Assembly (NCBI RefSeq): GCF_018332655.1
Contig: NZ_BOQL01000003.1
Location: forward strand, 62,001 to 126,000
From: Actinoplanes auranticolor
Lineage (GTDB): Bacteria > Actinomycetota > Actinomycetes > Mycobacteriales > Micromonosporaceae
Direction of reading: 5' to 3'
DNA: 64,000 nucleotides
Shown: positions 48,456 through 57,018 of the stretch, piece by piece
Layout: every line of letters starts with the position of its first letter
How positions within the stretch are numbered: the stretch's first letter is position 1
Made by a program: the position numbers and the translations under genes
Notes under the pieces: model-generated
What the model saw: only the letters and a program-made list of their open reading frames with translations
Databases searched by the model: none
What the model was told of the DNA's origin: nothing

Positions 48456-49472
48456 TCAGACGGCTACGCCGACGCCGCTGTTCTCCTCGTCCCGGATGTA
48501 GATCAGCATGTCCCCGGTGTCGATGGTGACCGACTGGTGGCCGCCCAGCGGCAGCACCTTGCCCCGGCGGATCAGCGCCACCACCAGCGTCTGCAGCTCG
48601 CGCGGGTTACGGCCGACCTCGTCGCGTTCCGCGGAGCGCATCGCCAGCGCCATGCCCTGGCCCGGGGTCAGCAGGTCCTCCACCACGTCGATCAGCGGCG
48701 GGGTCGTCGTGGTCAGGCCGAGCAGCCGGCCGGCGGTCGACGAGGACACGATGACGTGGTGGGCGCCGCTCTGCTTGAGCAGGGCGGCGTTCTCCTGCTC
48801 GCGGACGGCCGCGATGATCCGCACCTGGCCCGCGGTCAGCTGCCGCACCGTGAGGGTGATCAGCACGGACGCCTCGTCGCTGTCGGTGGCGATGATGACC
48901 GACTTGGCGTTCTTGACGTCCGCCTCGAGCAGGACCGCCGAACGGGTGGCGTTGCCCTCGATCGCGACCAGGCCGTTGGCGCCGGCCTGGCGCAGGGCTT
49001 CGTCGCGGCTCTCCACCACGACGATGCGGGACTTGTCGTAGCCCGTCTCGAGCAGTGCACTCACCGCGGCACGGCCCTTGGTGCCGTAGCCGCAGACGAT
49101 GACGTGGTCCTTCAACTTGTGCCTCCACCGGGTGACCCTGATGTTCTTGCGGTACTGCTCCGTCAGCACCTCGAGGGTCGTGCCGACCAGGATGATCAGG
49201 AACAGCACGCGCGCCGGGGTGATGAACACGATGTTGACCAGGCGCGCGTCGGGCGTGACCGGGGTGATGTCGCCGTAGCCGGTGGTGGAGAGCGACACGA
49301 CCGCGTAGTAGAAGCAGTCGAGCAGGGTCAGCCCGTCCTCGTTGAGGTCGCGGTAACCATCGCGGTCGATGTAGATCACCAGCACGGTGAGCAGCACGAT
49401 GGTGAAGCCCGCGGTCACCCGAACGGCGAGCGCCCGCAGTGGTCCCTGCCGGACCAGAGGTAATCGGATCAC
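48456..49472 (-). CDS. Two-helix potassium channel with TrkA-N/RCK domain
   Basis: 338 residues from the GTG at 49472. Outer helix (RVTAGFTIVLLTVLVIYI), pore helix and filter (FYYAVVSLSTTGYGDITPV, filter TGYGD), inner helix (LFLIILVGTTLEVLTEQY), then the Rossmann RCK domain (DHVIVCGYGTKGRAAVSALLE, VVVESRDEALRQAGANGL) and a C-terminal TrkA-C part (KVLPLGGHQSVTIDTGDMLI). Order is that of MthK/YugO-type channels. It lets K+ pass under control of a bound ligand such as NAD(H), a cyclic dinucleotide or Ca2+; the ligand is not known. Confidence 0.94.
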   Translation of the reverse strand: MIRLPLVRQGPLRALAVRVTAGFTIVLLTVLVIYIDRDGYRDLNEDGLTLLDCFYYAVVSLSTTGYGDITPVTPDARLVNIVFITPARVLFLIILVGTTLEVLTEQYRKNIRVTRWRHKLKDHVIVCGYGTKGRAAVSALLETGYDKSRIVVVESRDEALRQAGANGLVAIEGNATRSAVLLEADVKNAKSVIIATDSDEASVLITLTVRQLTAGQVRIIAAVREQENAALLKQSGAHHVIVSSSTAGRLLGLTTTTPPLIDVVEDLLTPGQGMALAMRSAERDEVGRNPRELQTLVVALIRRGKVLPLGGHQSVTIDTGDMLIYIRDEENSGVGVAV

Positions 49473-49659
49473 TGAACGGCCGCCTGCACGTTCACACCAT
49501 AGCGGCCGGGTCCCACACGCCATTCCAGGACAGCACACGACAGGCCCGCCGCGGAATACCCACCGGTAAGTTGAGGCATCGTTAAGGAAAACTCCATTGA
49601 TCGTCTTGTATCTAGAAAGCTGTCGATCCAAGACTGGCGGCCTACCGCTGGAGGTTTCG
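49473..49659. other. Divergent promoter region, AT-richer
   Basis: 187 bases between the K+ channel start and the phospholipase start. The part 49575-49625 is AT-rich (GGAAAACTCC, TTGATCG, TTGTATCTAG) and probably holds the phospholipase promoter. No gene. Confidence 0.4.
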
Positions 49660-50163
49660 ATGAAACGGTCCGTCCGCCGTACCCTCGTCGTCCTGATCTC
49701 TGCAGTGGCCCTGCTGGCTCCCCCCGCCGCGGCCTCGGCCGCCGCGGACAGCAAGACCACCGTCCTCGCCCGCTGGACCCAGACCGCCGTGTCGAGCAGC
49801 ACGGCCTGGAACGACGCCCGCGTCAACCGCGAACCGTGGACGAGCTACGGCTTCGACTGGACCACCGACTACTGCTCGTCCAGCCCGGACAGCCCGCTCG
49901 GCTTCAACTTCAGCCTGTCCTGCTGGCGCCACGACTTCGGCTACCGCAACTACAAGGACGTGGGCACGTTCGCGGCCAACAAGGACCGGCTGGACGACAT
50001 GTTCTACGCCGACCTCAAGCGCAAGTGCGCGACGTACAGCGCGGTCACCCGGCCGGCCTGCTACAGCCTGGCCTGGACGTATTACCAGGCCGTGAGCATC
50101 TTCGGGTCACTGGAGGCGGTCAACCCGTCCGACATCGACCGGGCCCGCACGCTGGTCGGATAG
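49660..50163 (+). CDS. Secreted phospholipase A2 (prokaryotic type)
   Basis: 167 residues from an ATG after TGGAGG. A signal peptide ends near PPAAASAAAD. The mature protein of about 138 residues carries the catalytic CWRHDFGYRNYKD (His-Asp pair) of the prokaryotic PLA2 family, preceded by GFDWTTDYCSSSPDSPLGF with the metal-binding loop, and four cysteines for two disulfides (DYC/CWRH and RKC/PAC). Streptomyces violaceoruber PLA2 has the same arrangement. It hydrolyses the sn-2 ester of phospholipids outside the cell, Ca2+-dependent. Confidence 0.93.
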   Translation: MKRSVRRTLVVLISAVALLAPPAAASAAADSKTTVLARWTQTAVSSSTAWNDARVNREPWTSYGFDWTTDYCSSSPDSPLGFNFSLSCWRHDFGYRNYKDVGTFAANKDRLDDMFYADLKRKCATYSAVTRPACYSLAWTYYQAVSIFGSLEAVNPSDIDRARTLVG

Positions 50164-50197
50164 GGCCCGGCCCGCCTCGCGCTGATCGGGCCGGGCC
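50164..50197 (+). terminator. Terminator after the phospholipase gene
   Basis: GGCCCGGCCCG and CGGGCCGGGCC pair over a 12-base loop, starting directly after the stop codon. Confidence 0.65.
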
Positions 50198-50283
50198 GGT
50201 CCCGCGCTGACCGGTCAGCCCAGGCCGGTCGGCGCAGGACGGTCAGCGCAGGCCGGTCCCCCGCAGGCCGGTCAGCCCGGGCC

Positions 50284-50350
50284 GGTCAGCGCGGGGCCGG
50301 CCAGCGCGGGGCCGGCCAGCGCGGGGCCCGCCAGCGCGGGGCCGGTCAGC
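50284..50350. repeat. 15-bp tandem repeats
   Basis: Unit GCGGGGCCGGCCAGC, four copies with one or two changes, preceded by looser GGCCGGTCAGC units from about 50200. They fill the gap between the convergent phospholipase and cyclase genes and reach the cyclase stop codon. Confidence 0.7.
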
Positions 50351-53186
50351 CCAGGGTCTGGGCGAAGCGGGCCGACCCGTGCTCGAGGTCCGGGTGCTCG
50401 ACAGCCAGCGCGATCGCCACCGCCCGGCCGAAGCCCATCTCCGCCCCGTCGGCGTAGGCCGCGTCGAACGCCGCGTCGCCGAGCATCCGCCGCAGGGCGG
50501 CCTGCTGCCCGGACCAGAACCCGCCGAAGTGGGTGGCCCGGCACGCACCCCGCACCGACTCCGCGCCCCCGAACAGGACGGTCGCGGTGCCCGGATCGCC
50601 GCCGACGGCACACCGGACGGCGATCGCCGCGACGGCGTCCGCGGCGGCGCCCCGGAAGCCGTGCCGCAACCGCGACCGCAGAGCGACCACCAGATGGTCG
50701 TGCGCGGCGACCAGGTCACGGCGGCGCAGGGCCACCATGCCCAACATCCAGTCCACGGTACGGCTGCCCCGGTCCTCCGGCCGTCCCGCCTCCAGCTGGC
50801 GGGCACTGCCGAGCAGCTCCGCCGCCTCGTCCAGGGCGTCACGCCGCCACAGCAGCTCGGCGAGGGTCACCACGGCCGGCAGCGCGGCCGCCGGGACCCC
50901 GGTGCGTTCGGCGCGGGCGATGACCTCGCGGCACAGCTTCTCGGCCTCGGCTGTGCGGCCGGCCTCCACGAGCGAGAGCCGCTGCCCGGCGAGCGCCCGG
51001 ACCAGCAGCGCCGAGTGACCCACCCGGCGGGCGATGTCCTCGGCCCGGTCCAGGAAGCGGGTGCGCTCCTCCCGGTCGTCGGCGAGTCCGGCGTGGACCA
51101 GGTACGCGGAGGCCAGCTCCACCGGGTCGACCGGCTCGGCGCCATCCTCGTCGATCCGCCGGTAGAGCCGGAACAGCAGATCCCGGCCATCACGCGCCCG
51201 GCCGTACTCGCGCCACCACGGAGCCAGCGCTCCGGCCAGCCGCAGCCCGGCCCCGACACTGCCGCCGGTCGCGGACCAGCGCAGCGCGGCCTGCCACTCC
51301 TGCACGTACGGGGCCAGCTCGGTGAGCGACACGGTCCGCGGCTGCCCGTCGGTGTCCACGGCCACACCGTCGAGGGTGTGCAACGACCAGTCGACGTGCC
51401 GGTCCCGGGCCGCCCGCTCCTCCCCCGCGGCGGCGAGCCGGCGGGTCGCGTACGCCCGGACCTGCTCGGACATCTGGTAGCGCGGCCCGGTGACGACCTC
51501 CACCAGGGATCGGTCGGCCAGCTCCGACAGGGCGCCGAAGGCGTCCTCGCCGGACCACTCCACAGTGCCGAGCTCGACCGGCCCGGCGAAGACGGCCAGC
51601 CGGCGCAGCAGACCGGCGGCACTGTCGCTGAGTCCGTGGTAGGACCAGTCGAGGCTGCTGGTCAGGCTGCCGTGCCGGCCCGGCTCGGAGCGGCCGGCAT
51701 CGAGCGCGGCGATCGGATCGTCGAGGCGGCCGGCGAGCTGCGCCGCGGAGAGCAGCCGCAGCCGGTCGGCGGCCAGCTCGATCGCCAGCGGGACGCCGTC
51801 CAGCTTCGCCGCGATCCGGGCGAGGTCGGTGGACTCACCGGCCGGACCGGGCCGCCCGCCCCGCGCCGCGGTGGCCCGGGCGGCCAGCAGGGCATAGGCA
51901 TCGGCCGGCGCCAGCTGCGGGATCCGCCAGACCAGTTCCCCGGGTACGCCCAGCGAGGTGCGCGAGGTCGCCAGGACGTCCAGCCGGCGACACTTGGTCA
52001 GCAGCCGCCGGACCAGCTCCCGGGCGGCGTGGTGCCGGGCCTCGCAGGTGTCGAGGATCAACAGGACACGGCCCTCGGCGCACCGCTCGATGAGGCTGTC
52101 GAGCAGCGGACGGCCGGGCTCCCGCCGTACGCCCATCGCGGCGGCCAGCGCCTCGGCCGGATGGTCCTCGGCCAGATCGACCAGCCAGATCCCGTCCGGG
52201 TACGCCGCCCGCAGCTCCTCGGCGGCGGCAACGGCGAGCCGGCTCTTGCCGGCACCGCCCGTCCCGGCCACGGTGACCAGGCGATGGGTGGAGATCAGAC
52301 CCTTGAGCTCGGCGATCTCGCTCTGCCGGCCGACGAACGGAGTGACGGCGGCGGGCAGGTTGTCGACGGGCGCATCGGGGGTGCGCGGGCGGGGGAAGTC
52401 CCGCTCCAGCCCGGGGGCGACGAGCTGGAAGAGCCGCTCGTCGTCGTCGAAGCCGCGCAGCCGGAACGGGCCGAGGTCGAGCAGGTCGATGCTCTCGATC
52501 AGCGGGGCCTGGGACGGTCGGCGTTCCCGGTGCTGTTGTCTGGTCCGGCCGGCGCCGACGCCTACGAGTTGGGCGCTGCGGGGGGCCGGCGTGAGGTCGG
52601 CGCTGTGTCGCGCCAGCGCGAATTTGGCTTCGAGCGAGGAGTCCGCCTCGCGCAGGGCGAGCTCGGCTTCGCGCGGGGCCAGCGTCAACCCCGCCTCCCT
52701 CGGTGCCAGGGAGAAGTCGGCGTCGCGCGGAGACAGTGAGGGGGACCAGGTGGTGACGGCCAGTGCGGTCGCCTCGGAGCAGAGGACCTGACCGCCGTGT
52801 GCTGCCGCGGCGACCCGGGCGGCGCGGTGCACCTCGGCGCTCGTGTACTCACCGGCGACCGGGACGGCCCAGCCGGTGTGCAGACCCATACGGACCCGGG
52901 GCGCCACGTCGGCGCTCGGCCACGGGTACGCCGCGAGTGCGCGCTGTGCGGCCACACACGCCGAGACAGCGGATGCCGCGTCCCGGAACGCGACGAAGAA
53001 GGAGTCACCCTCAGTGAAAAGCTCGGCGCCGGCGTAATTACTCAGCGCTGCGCGCACGACGCCACGATGGGCGTTGAGCACACGGCCATAACCTTCGCCG
53101 AGCATCCGGGCGAGTCGCGTGGACCCCTCGATGTCCGTAAACATGAAGGTCACAAGCCCGCTCGGCAGCTCGGTCCGTCCCGACAC
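50346..53186 (-). CDS. Class III nucleotidyl cyclase fused to NB-ARC-like ATPase
   Basis: 946 residues from a GTG eight bases after GGAGG. Residues 8-150 are a class III cyclase domain: LVTFMFTDIEGSTRL, ELFTEGDSFFVAF and PRVRMGLHTGWAV, with both metal aspartates (FTD and EGD) present. A linker of about 60 residues has repeated LAPREA-type units. Residues about 275-560 form an ATPase of the NB-ARC/AfsR type: FVGRQSEIAELKGL, Walker A GTGGAGKSRLAVA, VLLILDTCEARHHA. The rest is helical, TPR-like. It is a cytoplasmic signal protein, probably making cAMP or regulated by nucleotides. It lacks the LuxR DNA-binding domain found in similar regulators. Confidence 0.9.
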   Translation of the reverse strand: MSGRTELPSGLVTFMFTDIEGSTRLARMLGEGYGRVLNAHRGVVRAALSNYAGAELFTEGDSFFVAFRDAASAVSACVAAQRALAAYPWPSADVAPRVRMGLHTGWAVPVAGEYTSAEVHRAARVAAAAHGGQVLCSEATALAVTTWSPSLSPRDADFSLAPREAGLTLAPREAELALREADSSLEAKFALARHSADLTPAPRSAQLVGVGAGRTRQQHRERRPSQAPLIESIDLLDLGPFRLRGFDDDERLFQLVAPGLERDFPRPRTPDAPVDNLPAAVTPFVGRQSEIAELKGLISTHRLVTVAGTGGAGKSRLAVAAAEELRAAYPDGIWLVDLAEDHPAEALAAAMGVRREPGRPLLDSLIERCAEGRVLLILDTCEARHHAARELVRRLLTKCRRLDVLATSRTSLGVPGELVWRIPQLAPADAYALLAARATAARGGRPGPAGESTDLARIAAKLDGVPLAIELAADRLRLLSAAQLAGRLDDPIAALDAGRSEPGRHGSLTSSLDWSYHGLSDSAAGLLRRLAVFAGPVELGTVEWSGEDAFGALSELADRSLVEVVTGPRYQMSEQVRAYATRRLAAAGEERAARDRHVDWSLHTLDGVAVDTDGQPRTVSLTELAPYVQEWQAALRWSATGGSVGAGLRLAGALAPWWREYGRARDGRDLLFRLYRRIDEDGAEPVDPVELASAYLVHAGLADDREERTRFLDRAEDIARRVGHSALLVRALAGQRLSLVEAGRTAEAEKLCREVIARAERTGVPAAALPAVVTLAELLWRRDALDEAAELLGSARQLEAGRPEDRGSRTVDWMLGMVALRRRDLVAAHDHLVVALRSRLRHGFRGAAADAVAAIAVRCAVGGDPGTATVLFGGAESVRGACRATHFGGFWSGQQAALRRMLGDAAFDAAYADGAEMGFGRAVAIALAVEHPDLEHGSARFAQTLG

Positions 53187-53709
53187 GGTGAGAACCTCCG
53201 CCCCCTTGGGAAGTCGCGCTTCATGCTGCCGTACCGCAATCACACGGCACATCGTAAGAACGGTCGGTAACCGTCCTCCCGCCACGGCCGACCCCGCAAG
53301 GGCGACCCACGGTCGGGGTCATCGACGGTCACGCACGGCACTACGCGTGACGTAACGACGAGGTTCACGTTCGAGTTGCGCCGCAGTCGGCCAATTCCAC
53401 CGACCCGTTCGTACGGCCCCGCACGAGTAACCCTTTGTGCGACTGCGTCAGGTCACCTGACGATCACCACAGTGTCACCGAAAACGACCGCCCACAGTCG
53501 ACTGACGGGCACCCGAAGTCGACTGAAACAAGAGATCCCCGAGAGGGTCCCGGTGATACATCCGCCCCGAGCTTCATCCGCGCGGGTCGGTCGGCGGGAT
53601 CGGGTTGTGGTCGTCGTCACCGTATTTGCGCCGTTGTTGAGTTTTCCGGATGTGGGTCGGGTGGTGGTTGTCCTGCGTGATGCCACGGGATGCGGATCGG
53701 TGGGCCGGA

Positions 53710-53946
53710 TGCATCCTTGCCGTCACGCGGGCCGCGACCGCTGGTCCAGTGCATCTTCGCCATCAAGCGGACCGCGACCGCTGACCCGGATGCATCTTCG
53801 CCATCGAGCGGACCGCGACCGCTGATCCGATACATCTGCCGTCACGCGGAGCGCGCCCGCTAGGTCAATGCATCTCACCTTCACGCGGAGGGCGACCGCT
53901 AGGTCGATGCGTCTCGCCGTCACGCGGAGCGCGACCGCTGGGTCGA
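53710..53946. repeat. Imperfect 40-bp tandem repeat array (six units)
   Basis: Units start at 53710, 53750, 53791, 53831, 53869 and 53908, with lengths of 40, 41, 40, 38, 39 and 39 bases. Each begins with TGCATCT-like sequence, then GCCGTCACGCGG or GCCATCGAGCGG, and ends ACCGCGACCGCTG plus G(G/A)TC. AGCGG...CCGCT in each unit can pair. A seventh partial copy (TGCATCC) begins at 53947. Units are 70-90% alike. Confidence 0.85.
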
Positions 53947-54332
53947 TGCATCCACTGCCGACCCAGTGGGTCGGCGCAATCCTGACGAGGGATGCCGCCT
54001 GTTCGCCGCCGGCGATCCACCGTGTGAGCATCAACTGGATGCACCTGCTTCCCTAGGGCGCCGTGCGCCCAGCCGTCACCGGCCTTCTCACAATCGCCGA
54101 CCGTTGGGCTAACGGTTGAGCAAGGTGATCTGCAGGCGACAGTTGTGCAGATGCACGTCCGGTTCCGAAGCTGTCGGCTCTGCAGCTAAGCCGGCGGCTT
54201 CGTAGGCGTCAGCACCTGCAGGGTCGGGCCCGGTCGAATAGCCGGCATTGGCTGGTCAGGCTGCCCGTTGGACCGGCCGGCACCGCTGGAGTGGCCGGCA
54301 CTCACCAGATCAGCCAGTGCCCGCCTGCACGG

Positions 54333-54412
54333 CCCGCACAGCCAGCACCGCCAGCACCGCCCGCACAGCCAGCACCGCCCGCACAGCCAGCACCGCCCGC
54401 ACAGCCAGCACC
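54333..54412. repeat. 18-bp tandem repeats
   Basis: Unit CCCGCACAGCCAGCACCG occurs at 54333, 54360, 54378 and 54396, the last lacking one base, with an extra half-unit CCAGCACCG at 54351. Copies are exact. In one frame they read as alternating Thr/Ala/Ser/Arg, which is a translation artefact. Confidence 0.9.
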
Positions 54413-54524
54413 CGCGGGGTCAGCCAGCACTCGCCCGCACTTGCAGGGTCGGCTTGGACATGCTGGCCCGCAGGCGCTGCATGGCAGTGAGCGTGCACGT
54501 CTGCCAGCGCCGAGCGTCAGCGTG

Positions 54525-54746
54525 TCAGCAGCCGCAGGCACCGCCGCAACAGCCTCCGCCGCCGCCACTGGCTGACGGGGGCGCGGGCATGGCTGCGCCT
54601 CGGCCCGTGACGGCGACTGTGGACAGCAACTTGACGGTGTCGGCGTGGCCCTGGGGGCACGTCGCGGGGGCGGCGGATTCGGCCATCGGCCGGTTCAGCT
54701 CGAAGGTGTCGCCGCAGGCGCGGCAGCGGAAGTCATAGCGCGGCAT
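54525..54746 (-). CDS. Second FmdB-like zinc-ribbon protein with Cys/Gly-rich end
   Basis: 73 residues. MPRYDFRCRACGDTFELNRPM is the FmdB start with the first CxxC. The second pair is replaced by TCPQGHAD (Cys and His). The end is SASGGGGGCCGGACGC, with four cysteines in the last eight residues. Actinobacterial FmdB-like proteins of about this size with a Gly/Cys tail are known but have no function assigned. TACGCT lies six bases before the ATG, without ribosome site, so the message is probably leaderless. Confidence 0.85.
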   Translation of the reverse strand: MPRYDFRCRACGDTFELNRPMAESAAPATCPQGHADTVKLLSTVAVTGRGAAMPAPPSASGGGGGCCGGACGC

Positions 54747-54864
54747 GGAGACAGCGTATGGCTCGGCTGTGACGTTTCGCCGCCCTGGTTCCCAGCCTGT
54801 GGAGAACGTATCGGGCGAGTTCCGTGGGCGCCGAGTGTCGCAGTCGCCCGGTAGTGTCTTTCGA

Positions 54865-56958
54865 GTGGCGGACGGGCAGGACACATCCCCGAAGCGGCGC
54901 GGGCAGCGACCTCCGGCGCCGCATATCGACGGGCCCCTCGGCAGCTCCGGCGCGGCGCCCGAGGAGGCGATCCCGGCGGCGGGCTCAGTGGGCGATGATG
55001 CCGCGCCGTCGGTGGCTCGGTCCGGCGGGTCACGCTCCGGAGCGGCCACGTCCGACCAGGCCACGGATAAGTCGGACTTGGCCGCCGAGAAACTGCCTGA
55101 CGGCCCGGGTGGCACATACCAGCCGAGTGTTCTGACAACCGGCGCCTCGGGTGGCACCTACGAGCCGAGCGTTGTGGCCACCGGCGCCGCGAGTGCTGCG
55201 GGGGCCGGGCCGGGAACATCTACCGACGATGCGACCGCTGAGGGCGAAGGGGCCGCCGGCTCCACGGCACCGCCGAGCGGTGGCGCCGCATCAGCTGCCG
55301 GCGCTGCGGGCGCTGCGGCTGGGGCATCGGCGGAGACGGCAGGCAAGGCAGATGGGAAGGCCGAGCCAGAGCCGAAGGTAGCGGACAGCAAAGCAGCCCC
55401 AGGGTCGGCTGCGGATGGCAAGACGGCCCCCGGGCTGGCCGCGGACAGCAAAACGGCCCCCGGGCCTGCCGCAGGCGGCGACGCCACAGACAGCAAGGCA
55501 GCCTCCGGACCGGCCGCGGACAGCAAAACGGCCCCCGGGCCTGCCGCAGGCGGCGACGCCACAGACAGCAAGGCAGCCTCCGGACCGGCCGACGACAGCG
55601 AGGCCACAGACAGCAAGACCGCCCCGAGGTCTGCCGCCGACGACAAGTCCGCAGACGGCAAGGCGGCAGCCCTCGGACCTGCCGAGGACGGCAAGGCCAA
55701 GCCAGACGGGAAGAAACCCGCTGACGCCACTGCAACGGCTAGCGCCCTCAGCAGCGACGGGCCGGTGGACGGAACCAAGCCCGGATACAAGGCCGCCGGC
55801 AGTGACAAAGCCACCGGGACCGACAAGGCAACTCCCGGCGACAAGACGGACAAGGGCAGCACTCCCCCGGACAAGACCGCCACCGACGGCAAGGCCGACA
55901 ACAAAGACGGGGCCCCGAACAAGGACAAAGCCGGGGACGACAACAAGGACAAAGCCGGGGACAGCAAGCCCGGGGACAAGGCCCCCAGCACAGCAGCCGC
56001 CGCGTCCCAGGGCCGGGCCACCCGGGTGCTGCGCCGAGCCAACCCCGTCCGGGTCGCCCGGAGCACCGCTCGCAGCACCTCTGCCTGGGCCAAACGCCCC
56101 AGCGGCCGGCTCATCCTCCCCGCCATCATCGCCGTCCTGCTCCTCGGCGCCGCCGGGACGGCCGGTGCCTACCTCGTACCCCGGGCTCTGGAGGCTATGC
56201 CGACGCCCAGCGTGACGCCCGATTTCGGGCTTGATGGCGGCGCCTCGGCCGGGGGTCCCTCCGGGCCCGCCGGGCCGGTGCCCGGGCTCGGCGGGATTCC
56301 CAGCGCCTCCGCCCCCGTCGGCGGCGTCGTGCCCGGCACCCAGCCTCCGGTCGGTGGCGCGGTCGGTGGCGCCCGGCCGGCCGATGTGCTGGCTTCCTGG
56401 GCGCAGGACACCGGCACCCGGGCCGGCATTCCGGTCGTTGCCGTGCAGGCGTACGGCTACGCCGAGCTGGTGGTGACCAGGACCACCCCGAGTTGCCATC
56501 TGAGCTGGACCACCATCGCCGCCATCGCCAAGGTGGAGTCCTCGCACGGCAGTGCCAACGGCGCTGTGCTCAATGTCGACGGCTCCGTCGCGCCGCCGAT
56601 CTTCGGGTTGCCGTTGGACGGTAAGGGTGGGCGGCAGGAGATCCGGGACACCGATCAGGGTGCGCTCGACGGGGACGCCCAGTTCGATCGGGCCCTCGGG
56701 CCGTTGCAGTTCATCCCGCAGACGTGGAATGCGATCTCCGTCGGCAATGGTGTTGATGCCGACAACAATGGTGTTTCCGATCCCAACGACATCGACGACG
56801 CGTCGCTGGCCGCGGCCAAGTATCTGTGTCAGGGCGGGCGTGACCTCGCCCGGCCGGATGCCTGGTGGGACGCCATTTTGTCGTACAACGCGGTGCGGCC
56901 GTACGCGCAGAAGGTGTTCGATGCGGCCAACGAATACGGGCAGCGCAGCCGGGTCTGA
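54865..56958 (+). CDS. Membrane-anchored lytic transglycosylase with long repetitive cytoplasmic region
   Basis: 697 residues from a GTG; TAGTGT at 54852-54857 and no ribosome site suggest a leaderless start. Residues 1-395 are disordered, rich in Ala, Asp, Lys, Gly and Thr, with repeats such as DSKTAPGPAAGGDATDSK. A basic patch RATRVLRRANPVRVARSTAR precedes the membrane helix near 418-440. Residues 520-690 outside are an SLT-type catalytic domain: AIAKVESSHGSANG with the catalytic glutamate, GPLQFIPQTWN and DDASLAAAKYLC, AILSYN. It cleaves peptidoglycan glycan strands. The repetitive inner part is far longer than in usual members. Confidence 0.9.
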   Translation: MADGQDTSPKRRGQRPPAPHIDGPLGSSGAAPEEAIPAAGSVGDDAAPSVARSGGSRSGAATSDQATDKSDLAAEKLPDGPGGTYQPSVLTTGASGGTYEPSVVATGAASAAGAGPGTSTDDATAEGEGAAGSTAPPSGGAASAAGAAGAAAGASAETAGKADGKAEPEPKVADSKAAPGSAADGKTAPGLAADSKTAPGPAAGGDATDSKAASGPAADSKTAPGPAAGGDATDSKAASGPADDSEATDSKTAPRSAADDKSADGKAAALGPAEDGKAKPDGKKPADATATASALSSDGPVDGTKPGYKAAGSDKATGTDKATPGDKTDKGSTPPDKTATDGKADNKDGAPNKDKAGDDNKDKAGDSKPGDKAPSTAAAASQGRATRVLRRANPVRVARSTARSTSAWAKRPSGRLILPAIIAVLLLGAAGTAGAYLVPRALEAMPTPSVTPDFGLDGGASAGGPSGPAGPVPGLGGIPSASAPVGGVVPGTQPPVGGAVGGARPADVLASWAQDTGTRAGIPVVAVQAYGYAELVVTRTTPSCHLSWTTIAAIAKVESSHGSANGAVLNVDGSVAPPIFGLPLDGKGGRQEIRDTDQGALDGDAQFDRALGPLQFIPQTWNAISVGNGVDADNNGVSDPNDIDDASLAAAKYLCQGGRDLARPDAWWDAILSYNAVRPYAQKVFDAANEYGQRSRV
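55441..55590 (+). repeat. 75-bp exact tandem duplication inside the transglycosylase gene
   Basis: 55441-55515 and 55516-55590 are identical, 25 codons each, so the frame is kept. Codes for a repeated segment beginning ADSKTAPGPAAGG. Shorter related units lie on both sides. Confidence 0.95.
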
Positions 56959-57018
56959 TCGACAACCCACAGTGACGGGTCGCGTACATTTGTCCACCCG
57001 GCACTTCCCTGAAGGTCC

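Larger units (their letters stand above)
53187..54524. other. Gene-free region with two repeat arrays
   Basis: 1,338 bases. Near 53190-53480 lies the cyclase promoter, with some AT-richer sections. From 53710 to 53946 there are about six copies of a 40-bp repeat, and from 54333 to 54412 an 18-bp repeat array. The frames that run through are artefacts of repetition: they change between units and contain no protein features. I found no RNA-gene signature in 54060-54240. Confidence 0.6.

Noticed and set aside
50200..50350. Short GC-rich repeats as a gene extension of the cyclase
   Set aside because: They lie after its stop codon and only form a convergent intergenic region.
53710..53946. CRISPR array
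   Set aside because: Repeats are directly adjacent and imperfect with no unique spacers; no cas genes in the window.
53617..54034. Repetitive minus-strand reading frames in the 40-bp array
   Set aside because: Unit lengths 38-41 shift the frame from copy to copy; no ribosome site, no domain.
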